Below, one piece after another: positions 1-5,983 of a stretch of DNA of 11,522 bases. Source of the stretch: Synergistaceae bacterium (GTDB lineage Bacteria; Synergistota; Synergistia; Synergistales; Aminobacteriaceae); assembly GCA_017394925.1 (NCBI GenBank), contig JAFPWQ010000185.1, forward strand, positions 1 to 11,522, in the 5' to 3' direction. Numbering within the stretch: the first letter of the stretch is position 1; every line of letters begins with the position of its first letter. The notes under the pieces were generated by a model. The model ran no database searches. It had not been told where the DNA came from and was given only the letters and a program-made list of their open reading frames with translations. The translations under genes and the position numbers were made by a program.

Positions 1-2
1 GC

Positions 3-449
3 GGAACATTAAGCTCAAATGAACATGGCCGAATAGGCTCACAGTGGGCGGGTGATTCAGGACCCGGCACATGGGATAAAGTGAACGGAGTAATAATAGA
101 AAATAACGGAGGTTCAGGTTACGGAGGAGCGGCACGAAGGAGTTTAATTGCAGTGTCGAATTTACCTGCGAATTATGACGGTTCAGACGATGACGGTTCA
201 GTTGGTTACGGCGGGAGCAATTCAAGCGGCAAAGCAGGAAGTCCCGGACATAACGGTTCACCGAAGAGCGGCTCAAGTTCTGAAGATCTGCGCGGTCGTC
301 CTGGTGCGAGTGTAATAATCATAGCCAGAAAGTTAAGCCTGAACGAAAAGACAATTTCAACCGGCGGTCAGAACGGAACATTTCAGAGTGTAGGCGGCGG
401 CGGCGGGGGAACAGGATTTGCGTATATAGCATGTGAGGAGATGAATTAA
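3..449 (+). CDS. Glycine-rich phage tail-fibre-like protein, 3' part (5' end outside window)
   Basis: The reading frame is open from base 3 to the TAA at 447-449, so the gene begins left of the window. The GTG at 81 lies inside the frame and has no convincing ribosome binding site, so I do not take it as the start. The visible 148 residues are dominated by Gly, Ser and Asn, with runs such as GSGYGG and GSPGHNGSP. They end in a poly-glycine stretch followed by TGFAYIACEEMN. Gly-rich regions ending in a short hydrophobic strand are common at the tips of phage tail fibres and adhesins, where they form extended sheets or polyglycine helices. I infer a receptor-binding or fibre role from this composition and from the downstream phage genes. 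No catalytic motif is visible. A Gly-rich cell-surface protein is the main alternative. Confidence 0.6.
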   Translation, partial: GTLSSNEHGRIGSQWAGDSGPGTWDKVNGVIIENNGGSGYGGAARRSLIAVSNLPANYDGSDDDGSVGYGGSNSSGKAGSPGHNGSPKSGSSSEDLRGRPGASVIIIARKLSLNEKTISTGGQNGTFQSVGGGGGGTGFAYIACEEMN

Positions 450-452
450 TTC

Positions 453-1925
453 ATGGCCAACATCACAGGACAGAATCCCATAAGATACTGCATAGATAAA
501 ATCAACACATCAAGTTACGGGGTCATAATCACGAAGTCCGGAAAAGTGAAATTGACTGCACAAGCGGCGGGGATTTCGGGGTTATACATTCAGGCAGTGC
601 AGCCTAACGGGACGGACATAAAATTTTTATTCAGGACAGATGATAAATCCGACTGGTTTAAATTAAATGCCTCAGGTGAATCAGAATACATAACATCAAA
701 GACGCCTTATTATGAAATTCTGAGTCAGACAGGCAACAGTGTCAGTGAGTTACAAGCATTGACGAATATTCCAGCATTCACCGGAAAAAAAATATTAATG
801 GCCGTGAGTTTAAGCACGCGTGATCCGGATAATGCGATTCCCAAAATGAAGCTGTCAGTGAAAGCAGTATCATCATCACAGGTTTTGACGCATACAGAAT
901 TATCGCCGTTCTATGAATTAAAGAACATGGGATATATTTCAGAAATAAGGCGCGAGGCAGAGACACACGGAGACGGAGAAGTAAAACTCTATGCGCAGAT
1001 AACACGTACAGACGGAACGAGCTCTGACTGGATAGATTACGCAAAAGTAAAAGGCATGACGGGAACACAGTTCAGGTTAAAGGCAGAATATTCAGTGAAG
1101 GGACTTGATACATCGAGTGCAAGTTTAACGTCGGCGAATATAATCTACAGGGAGGGCGGCTATAACGTAACAGGAGCGGCATCAAGTGAAATAGTCAGCT
1201 GGACTCAGGACTGGTACATGAACGTGAAGCACTGCCGAATGAGCATCAGACATAACGCCCTGACTGATTCAGAAATTGCAGCTTATGTATGTTTCAGGGA
1301 CAGACCTTTGAATATTCAGAACGAACAGCTCGGTATCGGCACAGGAAGCAGAACGTCATATCAGTTAGCATATCCTGACGGCCTGAAATATGACACGGTG
1401 AAATTATTTTATGATAATCAGTTAATCACCGGCGAATATGATATTAACTGTGAAGTCGGACGGATAACCTGCACAGCTCCCGAAGGAGTCATAATCATGG
1501 CAAGTTATGAATCAGGCTGGGGCGAAGAAGACTGGCAGAAAATGAATTTATATTCACATGATTCACATGAAAATTATGAGCTCTCAGAATACAGATATTC
1601 CAGGCCTGAAAATGAATATAATAATACTCAAAGCGTATGTGCAGTAAAAATAGTAATGACGACATCATCGGGAAATATAATCAATGAGACGATCGGCAAA
1701 GGCACAGGGAAAACTCAGACGTATAAATTAACGCACATAATCAAAGACGGAAATATCAGTATATATGACAATGGAACTCTCATGCCGCGAAAATCATATA
1801 CAGTGTCAGATGATCCGCAGTATGTGAGAATAGCAGGTACATCAGGCCATGTATTGACAGCCAGTTACGAATGGATAAGCGAAACTCCTATTATATATCA
1901 ATTTGCCGCTGTTTTTGCCTCGTGA
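453..1925 (+). CDS. Phage tail/baseplate structural protein with duplicated C-terminal beta domain
   Basis: This 490-residue protein starts at ATG 453, three bases after the previous stop, with GAGGAG at 434-439 upstream. It has no signal peptide or membrane segment. Residues 294-356 (starting GIGTGSRTSYQL, ending YESGW) and 415-474 (starting GKGTGKTQTYKL, ending YEWIS) are two copies of one module. Each has the pattern G-x-G-T-G, a hydrophobic strand, a D-N-x-x-L turn, a Y-x-V/I strand and a closing A-S-Y-E aromatic strand. This resembles the beta module often seen in phage fibre and baseplate proteins (G-G-T followed by 'V-Y-x-N-G' and 'Y'). The N-terminal 290 residues are beta-rich and not recognised. 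The neighbours support a virion structural role, perhaps joining baseplate and fibre, but the exact function is inferred. Confidence 0.6.
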   Translation: MANITGQNPIRYCIDKINTSSYGVIITKSGKVKLTAQAAGISGLYIQAVQPNGTDIKFLFRTDDKSDWFKLNASGESEYITSKTPYYEILSQTGNSVSELQALTNIPAFTGKKILMAVSLSTRDPDNAIPKMKLSVKAVSSSQVLTHTELSPFYELKNMGYISEIRREAETHGDGEVKLYAQITRTDGTSSDWIDYAKVKGMTGTQFRLKAEYSVKGLDTSSASLTSANIIYREGGYNVTGAASSEIVSWTQDWYMNVKHCRMSIRHNALTDSEIAAYVCFRDRPLNIQNEQLGIGTGSRTSYQLAYPDGLKYDTVKLFYDNQLITGEYDINCEVGRITCTAPEGVIIMASYESGWGEEDWQKMNLYSHDSHENYELSEYRYSRPENEYNNTQSVCAVKIVMTTSSGNIINETIGKGTGKTQTYKLTHIIKDGNISIYDNGTLMPRKSYTVSDDPQYVRIAGTSGHVLTASYEWISETPIIYQFAAVFAS

Positions 1926-1929
1926 TTTA

Positions 1930-1938
1930 TGTTATAAT
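1930..1938 (+). promoter_or_regulatory. Extended -10 promoter inside the tail module
   Basis: TGTTATAAT is a perfect extended -10 element (TG, one base, TATAAT at 1933-1938), located 5 bases after the stop of the preceding structural gene. The base composition at the expected -35 position (about 1910-1915, TGTTTT) is a poor match, which extended -10 promoters tolerate. A start site near 1945 would give a leader of about 140 bases, containing the hairpin at 2018-2048, before the 25-residue ORF. The call rests on motif only. Confidence 0.45.
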
Positions 1939-2017
1939 ATCCGGTGATATATTCAGACAAAGAATTTCATTCAACATCGCAGTTTTTGTATCAGCATTTC
2001 AAAGTTACAGATCAGGC

Positions 2018-2048
2018 AATCCCCCATTCAGATTAAGAGCGGGGGATT
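2018..2048 (+). terminator. Intergenic stem-loop (AATCCCCC/GGGGGATT)
   Basis: AATCCCCC (2018-2025) pairs perfectly with GGGGGATT (2041-2048) across a 15-base loop. The stem is stable but is followed by TCATGT rather than a T run, so it is not a textbook intrinsic terminator. It could be a weak terminator, an mRNA-stabilising element between fibre genes, or the 3' stem of a short RNA made from the promoter at 1930. The GGGGG arm could also act as a Shine-Dalgarno for the ATG at 2051 and would be hidden when folded. Confidence 0.5.
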
Positions 2049-2085
2049 TCATGTATATATATGCACAGAGAGGAGAAAAATTCAC

Positions 2086-2163
2086 ATGGGAATGATAAAC
2101 AGACCGAAGCCAAAGAGTAATAATCAGGAGACGCATCACAACGAGGAGGATAATAACGAATGA
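2086..2163 (+). CDS. 25-residue hydrophilic phage peptide, coupled to the next gene
   Basis: ATG 2086 is preceded by AGAGAGGAG (AGGAG core at 2071-2075, 10-base spacing). The frame runs to TGA 2161-2163 and encodes 25 residues that begin MGMINRPKPKSNN. It is very rich in Asn, Glu, His and Lys, with no hydrophobic core, so it is probably unstructured. Its stop overlaps the ATG of the fibre gene at 2160 (ATGA), a typical translational-coupling junction, and the Shine-Dalgarno of that gene lies inside it. A second ATG at 2092 overlaps the TGA of a 14-codon frame starting at 2051. It may be a leader peptide whose translation opens the next gene, or a small virion or chaperone peptide. I do not recognise the family. 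Confidence 0.5.
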   Translation: MGMINRPKPKSNNQETHHNEEDNNE

Positions 2164-3149
2164 GCAGACCGTTTTTCAGTGTCAGGTACGCAGCAACGAG
2201 AAACGCTCTTCCGCCGAAACTTGAACGCGGGAGGGCTTATTTTATCGGGGACGAGCAGATTATTCTGGTTGATTATGGAAATGGACCTATAGCTTACGGG
2301 AATAAACCCGGACCTCAGGGTATAGCAGGAGAACCGATACCGCAGTTACAGGGACAAATTGATGATTTAGCAAGTGCCTCAATTGAAACGACTTTTCATT
2401 TGCACGAAGTTTTTGAGAAAATGCTTGCCGACAGAAAAAATGCTGAATCACAATTTAAGCAGACTAATTACCGAATAGACGAAGAAAATTCACAGCGTCA
2501 AATTCAGATAGAAGCGGCGAATTCCCGAATAGACGAAGCGAATGAGAATATCATCATGACCAGTGAAGACCTTCAGAAAATAATCCGGAGTGTTCATGAT
2601 GACGTGATGAAGCATGTTGAAAGTAATTCTGACGCATTGCTTGAGTTAATATCATATATGCATGCACAATTCACAAAAATAAAAAACGTTATTTCTATCG
2701 TTACAAAATTGATTGCTTCATTGTATCCTAACAGCGATGATGACATGTACCCGGAAGAAAGTGAACCGGCCATGAAGCCACTCACGAAGAACGAGATATT
2801 ATCATGTGAAACGGGGCAGTACAGGGTCAGGAATTCATACACTGATTCCGATGGTGCGGTCATTGTCATTCTGGATTTAATCAGTGAATCAGATCAGGCA
2901 CGAATATTAACGTTAAAAGACGGGGATAAGATAATAACCGGTTCGAATGAAATCTGGACAGTGAGCAATTACAACCTCGTAAATGAACAGGGAGTATTAA
3001 CACTGAGCTATGCCGGCACGCAGTATGTGTTAGATACATTATCAGAGGGGGATGTTGTCGAATACGCGGACGGGAAATTTACGGTTAACAGTATTCATCA
3101 GGAAGACGGTCAGGCGGTTATCAGTCTTACGCTGACGGAAGGAATATAA
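2160..3149 (+). CDS. Phage tail-fibre protein with coiled coil and repeated C-terminal beta modules
   Basis: This 329-residue protein starts at ATG 2160, with AGGAGG at 2144-2149 giving a 10-base spacing. Residues 1-48 form a small N-terminal domain, probably the virion attachment part. They are followed by a short collagen-like segment (GPQGIAGEP, near 51-59). Residues about 65-190 are heptad-rich and charged, with near-repeats of NYRIDEEN and NSRIDEAN, as expected for a long trimeric coiled-coil shaft. After an acidic linker (DDDMYPEESEP) come three related beta modules at about 216-239, 253-286 and 295-329. The last two share the pattern G-D-x-I/V, W/F-T-V, then Q-G/A-V-L/I-x-L. Attachment domain, collagen-like joint, coiled coil and beta tip is the standard layout of a tail fibre. 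The receptor and exact virion position cannot be told from sequence. Confidence 0.65.
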   Translation: MSRPFFSVRYAATRNALPPKLERGRAYFIGDEQIILVDYGNGPIAYGNKPGPQGIAGEPIPQLQGQIDDLASASIETTFHLHEVFEKMLADRKNAESQFKQTNYRIDEENSQRQIQIEAANSRIDEANENIIMTSEDLQKIIRSVHDDVMKHVESNSDALLELISYMHAQFTKIKNVISIVTKLIASLYPNSDDDMYPEESEPAMKPLTKNEILSCETGQYRVRNSYTDSDGAVIVILDLISESDQARILTLKDGDKIITGSNEIWTVSNYNLVNEQGVLTLSYAGTQYVLDTLSEGDVVEYADGKFTVNSIHQEDGQAVISLTLTEGI

Positions 3150-3191
3150 GACTGGGAATAACATAAAGACTCACAAAGGGGATGTATTATC

Positions 3192-3620
3192 ATGGCGACG
3201 ATAAGCGCGAATAGTATGTACGGGGTATCGATTCAGTTAAAGTGCAAGAATGCAGCAGACAGGGGGAATAGCGACGTCTTACTTGCTGGAGAATTTGGTT
3301 TTGAACTGGACACTCAGAAGGCCAAACTGGGAGATGGGCATACAGCTTGGGGTGAACTCGGATATTATTCGGACCCTGTTGTCTCAGGACTCATTACAGC
3401 ACTCACAGCCCGAGTCAGCACCAACGAAGGAGATATATCCGGTCTCGGAACAAGAATTACAGCAGTAGAAGCGACTGACACACAGCAGAATACGGATATA
3501 ACAGCGCTGCAGGGGAGAATGTCAGCGGCTGAAACAGTGAACTCGACACAGCGGACTGATATTGATGCGCTGAAGGGTATAACGGTAATCAGTGCAAATC
3601 CTGCTCCTGCTGGAATTTAA
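3192..3620 (+). CDS. Short fibre protein with Mtd-like N-terminal domain and coiled-coil repeats
   Basis: This 142-residue protein starts at ATG 3192 after AAAGGGG (3176-3182). Residues 30-58 (LLAGEFGFELDT through LGDGHTAWGEL) match the 'G-E-x-G-x-x-x-D-T-x-x-x-K-x-G-D-G-x-T-A-W' signature of the N-terminal domain of Bordetella phage major tropism determinant (Mtd). That domain is common on phage tail fibres as the trimeric virion-proximal part. Residues about 69-128 contain roughly three 20-residue repeats of the form N-x-x-D-I-x-x-L-x-x-R-I/M-x-A-V/A-E, predicting a trimeric coiled coil. The protein ends soon after, in VISANPAPAGI, without a C-type lectin tip, so it looks like a stub, a connector or an assembly partner. 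The downstream gene (3697) is a paralogue with the domain at the same residues. Confidence 0.65.
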   Translation: MATISANSMYGVSIQLKCKNAADRGNSDVLLAGEFGFELDTQKAKLGDGHTAWGELGYYSDPVVSGLITALTARVSTNEGDISGLGTRITAVEATDTQQNTDITALQGRMSAAETVNSTQRTDIDALKGITVISANPAPAGI

Positions 3621-3643
3621 CGCAAAGCACACGTAAAAATTCT

Positions 3644-3677
3644 GCCTCTCATGTAAAAGCGTGAGGGGCTTTATTAT
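3644..3677 (+). terminator. Stem-loop with T-rich tail between the two Mtd-domain genes
   Basis: GCCTCTCA (3644-3651) pairs with TGAGGGGC (3662-3669), eight pairs including one G-T, across a 10-base loop. TTTATTAT follows. This is a plausible weak intrinsic terminator 24 bases after the preceding stop. The Shine-Dalgarno of the next gene starts only a few bases later, so it may act as a partial attenuator within the operon rather than a full stop. Confidence 0.55.
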
Positions 3678-3696
3678 AGAAAGGGGATATTAACGC

Positions 3697-4005
3697 ATGG
3701 CCTTAATCACACATACACTATATCCCGAACATATAGCATTAACGTCAAGAAATGAATCAGAATGGCAGACATTAAATCCTGTATTACTGAAGGGTGAATT
3801 AGGAATTGAATCAGACACGCAGAGAATAAAAATCGGCAATGGAAAAACTGCATGGTCTGACCTGTCATATATAGATTCAGAAATGCTCGCGGCAGTCAGT
3901 GATTTAACAGAACGTGTTGAAAGTCTTGAAAGTCTTGCGGGTTCAATCATGGAAGTAGTATCAAGTGTAATGGACAATATCATGAAAGGGGAAATAAACG
4001 TATGA
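3697..4005 (+). CDS. Small phage fibre-associated protein with Mtd-like N-terminal domain
   Basis: This 102-residue protein starts at ATG 3697 with AAAGGGGA at 3680-3687. Residues 30-58 (LLKGELGIESDT through IGNGKTAWSDL) carry the same Mtd N-terminal-type signature as the gene just upstream. The rest (about 63-97) is a short amphipathic helix with heptads (LTERVESLESL). Its TGA overlaps the ATG of the following fibre-peptidase gene (ATGA, 4002-4005), so the two are translationally coupled and probably made in matched amounts. I infer that it trimerises and sits at the base of, or helps assemble, the fibre made by its neighbour. A fragment of a once longer fibre is an alternative. Confidence 0.65.
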   Translation: MALITHTLYPEHIALTSRNESEWQTLNPVLLKGELGIESDTQRIKIGNGKTAWSDLSYIDSEMLAAVSDLTERVESLESLAGSIMEVVSSVMDNIMKGEINV

Positions 4006-5036
4006 GTGCATATACAATGTGGTACCGAGAAGGGACGGCATCAATAGAAAAGAATTCATATAATCTTGCAGGAACATCTACATACTGGTTAAGTGCAGGT
4101 ATTCAGGCAGGAGATATGTTCACGGTGGACGGGAGCAATTTTTACGAGATTTCCGAAGTAACAGACAGTTCGCACATAGTGTTAAAGACTCCGTATTTGG
4201 GAGAGAGTTTAACGTCGTCGAAGTATGCAGTGATTCGGAATTTCAACTCAGGGGGAAGTGCAAGAGTATCAGCCTTAGCGGCACAGTTGCTGGGATATTT
4301 CGACAAGTACATAGATTCAGACATGCAGAGTATACACGGCAAGAGTGCGTATGAAGTTGCGGTGGAGAACGGGTACACAGGGACGGTTGATGCGTGGCTT
4401 GAGAGTCTGAAAGCGGCGGGAGAATGGAGCAGTGCATCAACGAGACTAACGAAGATTGAAGGAGATTCAGCCGCACACACTGCAGGAATAGCGGCACTGA
4501 ATTCAACGGCAGAAACTCTGAATGCCCGAACGAATATCTTAACTGCGAACACATACGAGTTTCATAACTCAATAGCGGGTTTCAGGGACAAGGGAACAGT
4601 CTTAACGGATGAACAGAAAGCAGCAATCACGAATAAGACCTTTGATGACCTGTACATCGGTGATTACTGGACAATCAACGGTCATAGGTACTATATAGCG
4701 AAGTTTCACAGTTTGAACGGCGGCAAGCTCATGATGCTGTCGAATGTGTTATACAACGCGCAGATGAATGAGACAGACACAAATGAAGGGGGGCATCAAA
4801 ACAGCTGGTTATTCAACGCGGGATTAGATATGTGTCAAAAAATCCGCGATGAATTAGGAGTGCCTGTGCGAGTGAATAGTGGCTGCCGATGCAGGAGTCA
4901 TAATGCAAAAGTTGGAGGAGTACCTAACAGTCAGCATATACAGGGATATGCGGCGGATTTATCGTGCAGTTTGGGAGCGTCAAAGATGTATGAGAGAGAC
5001 AGTGAAGGCCATGTATGCGCGTGGAGAATTGCCTGA
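4002..5036 (+). CDS. Tail-fibre protein fused to M15 zinc peptidase; C-terminus altered by frameshift
   Basis: This 344-residue product starts at ATG 4002 (AAAGGGG at 3984-3990, ATGA overlap upstream). Residues 1-85 form an N-terminal module common in phage fibre proteins (WLSAGIQAGDMFTVDG, then TPYLGES). Residues about 114-138 hold the frequent phage motif SAYEVAVENGYTGTVDAWLESL. Residues about 213-263 (YIGDYWTINGH through NAQMNETDTNEGGH) are another recurrent tail-fibre block. From residue 278 on it matches peptidase family M15 (Peptidase_M15_3): SGCRCRSHNAKVGG and SQHIQGYAAD, with H312 and D319 as likely zinc ligands. This family cleaves peptidoglycan peptide cross-links. After about residue 322 the frame diverges and ends in unrelated residues. 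The third ligand motif lies in the +1 frame (see 4973-5121). As read, the peptidase should be inactive. The intact form, about 372 residues, would be a virion-borne lysin. Confidence 0.7.
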   Translation: MSAYTMWYREGTASIEKNSYNLAGTSTYWLSAGIQAGDMFTVDGSNFYEISEVTDSSHIVLKTPYLGESLTSSKYAVIRNFNSGGSARVSALAAQLLGYFDKYIDSDMQSIHGKSAYEVAVENGYTGTVDAWLESLKAAGEWSSASTRLTKIEGDSAAHTAGIAALNSTAETLNARTNILTANTYEFHNSIAGFRDKGTVLTDEQKAAITNKTFDDLYIGDYWTINGHRYYIAKFHSLNGGKLMMLSNVLYNAQMNETDTNEGGHQNSWLFNAGLDMCQKIRDELGVPVRVNSGCRCRSHNAKVGGVPNSQHIQGYAADLSCSLGASKMYERDSEGHVCAWRIA

Positions 5037-5121
5037 ATTGAGGTATTGCAAGAAATATAGTTCATGGATACATATAGATTGCGGGAAGGTTCGGAGTAAA
5101 ATATTTGATGCTGGAAAGTGA
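4973..5121 (+). pseudogene. Frameshifted C-terminal end of the M15 peptidase domain
   Basis: In the +1 frame relative to the fibre-peptidase gene, the codons reading ERQRCMRETVKAMYARGEL and then SSWIHIDCGK complete a normal M15 domain. A helix leads to the W-x-H-x-D-x-G strand that supplies the last zinc ligand (His codon 5071-5073). The frame stops with TGA at 5119-5121. The switch from the upstream frame is most simply placed in TTTGGG at 4970-4975: removing one T or one G joins AADLSCS to this segment without gap. A sequencing or assembly indel, a real inactivating mutation, or programmed +1 frameshifting could each explain it. The homopolymer position favours the first two. Confidence 0.7.
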
Positions 5122-5144
5122 GTAAAAATATTAATGATTATGAC

Positions 5145-5954
5145 TTAATTATTGTTTTGTGGTAGAATCAACTCAATTTGACGGATGCCTGATCTGGTCA
5201 GTACAAAATCATATTTCACAGGGTCTTCCGGGCATATCTCACGAAATCCATTCGTAATTTCTACAGCACATTTCAAATCAGCACTTTTCCGACTCGTTAA
5301 GCCTAACTGAACGCTTATTCTGTGCATGTGCGTATCAGTCGGCACAATCAAATCACTTGGCCTTAATACTTCCCAGCCTCCTGGATCTACGTCATCATGT
5401 CTCACCAGCCATTTAAGATATAAAAATAATCTCTTGCATGCACTGCCGTCCTTAGGTGCAGTAATCAGTGAAAATGATTCAGTTTTGCGGTTCATTGAAA
5501 GTCTCTCAGAAAATTTATCCAGACATGAAAATAAATTCCCGTCTGAAATATTAAGGCACTCACTCATAAATTCCTCGATTGATTCATATTCACGAATCAC
5601 ATTTGCGATATTCCAGAGAAAATTATTCATGTCATATGCTGCCGTGAATCTATGTTTGAATGTCTCAGGCACTAAATCAAATCTTTCGTTATTCATCAGG
5701 AATTTATACGGCTCATTCCCTAAACACGAAAGAACTTTTTCAACACTCTTCATGATTTGTGCAACACGTCCGTATGCTAATGACGATGCAATTAGCCCGG
5801 CAATTTCCCTGTCTCTGACATCATGATACGAATACAGAAAATATAACGGGTCAGGATTGATTATCTCATGCCGCGCATACACATAATATAACCCTTCAAG
5901 AAACGCTTTTAACTCTGTCTTGTTCATTCTCTCATATAAAAAACAGGGAAGCAA
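5145..5954 (-). CDS. TIGR02757/DUF2400 family protein
   Basis: This protein has up to 269 residues. It shows the full signature of the uncharacterised TIGR02757 (DUF2400) family: NPDPLYFLY and DREIAGLIASSLAYGRV near the N-terminus, then GSACKRLFLYLKWLVR, DVDPGGW, PSDLIVPTDTHMHR, LGLTSR and finally PEDPVKYDFVL. The C-terminal half recalls HhH-type DNA glycosylase folds, but its reaction is not established and I assign none. The start is ambiguous. TTG 5954 has an excellent Shine-Dalgarno (AGGGAGGT, 8-base spacing), but both lie inside the terminator hairpin of the upstream ferritin gene. ATG 5927 (MNKTELKAFLEG) lies downstream of the terminator and fits the family's usual N-terminus, but has only a weak ribosome binding site. 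The gene converges with the phage module, with 23 bases between stops. Confidence 0.85.
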   Translation of the reverse strand: MLPCFLYERMNKTELKAFLEGLYYVYARHEIINPDPLYFLYSYHDVRDREIAGLIASSLAYGRVAQIMKSVEKVLSCLGNEPYKFLMNNERFDLVPETFKHRFTAAYDMNNFLWNIANVIREYESIEEFMSECLNISDGNLFSCLDKFSERLSMNRKTESFSLITAPKDGSACKRLFLYLKWLVRHDDVDPGGWEVLRPSDLIVPTDTHMHRISVQLGLTSRKSADLKCAVEITNGFREICPEDPVKYDFVLTRSGIRQIELILPQNNN

Positions 5955-5971
5955 TTTAAATTACCTCCCTG
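5938..5971 (-). terminator. Strong intrinsic terminator after ferritin, overlapping the downstream RBS
   Basis: Read on the minus strand, CAGGGAGGTAAT pairs with ATTGCTTCCCTG as a 12-pair stem (two G-T pairs) with a 4-base loop TTAA (5971-5944). Six Ts follow at 5943-5938. It begins about 12 bases after the ferritin stop, a canonical rho-independent terminator. The left arm contains AGGGAGG and the right arm contains TTG 5954, the apparent Shine-Dalgarno and start of the DUF2400 gene. Read-through transcripts would therefore hide them. Confidence 0.85.
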
Positions 5972-5983
5972 CATAAATTCATT

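Noticed and set aside
81..449. Complete small gene starting at GTG 81
   Set aside because: The frame is open to the left edge and the upstream codons are also Gly/Ser-rich, so the gene starts outside the window.
1871..2095. 74-codon open frame from ATG 1871 across the intergenic region
   Set aside because: It starts inside the preceding gene, has no ribosome binding site, and its translation resembles no protein. Only its last 14 codons (from 2051) are of possible interest, as part of the coupling ladder.
4142..4572. Two long minus-strand open frames opposite the fibre-peptidase gene
   Set aside because: Antisense to a gene with recognisable domains; low-complexity Ser/Leu/Pro composition and no motif.
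3192..5036. Diversity-generating retroelement target suggested by Mtd-like domains
   Set aside because: No C-type lectin variable region, template repeat or reverse transcriptase is present in the window.
5122..5160. AT-rich inverted repeat (AATATTAA / TTAATTATT then GTTTTG) as a terminator of the phage operon
   Set aside because: The stem is almost all A-T with a bulge, so it is too weak to call; it may serve as a minor terminator.
5157..5165. TGGTAGAAT as a plus-strand extended -10 promoter
   Set aside because: It lies in the coding end of the minus-strand DUF2400 gene and has no gene downstream in its direction.
5326..5826. 166-codon plus-strand open frame opposite the DUF2400 gene
   Set aside because: Fully antisense to a well-conserved family member, without its own family motifs or ribosome binding site.
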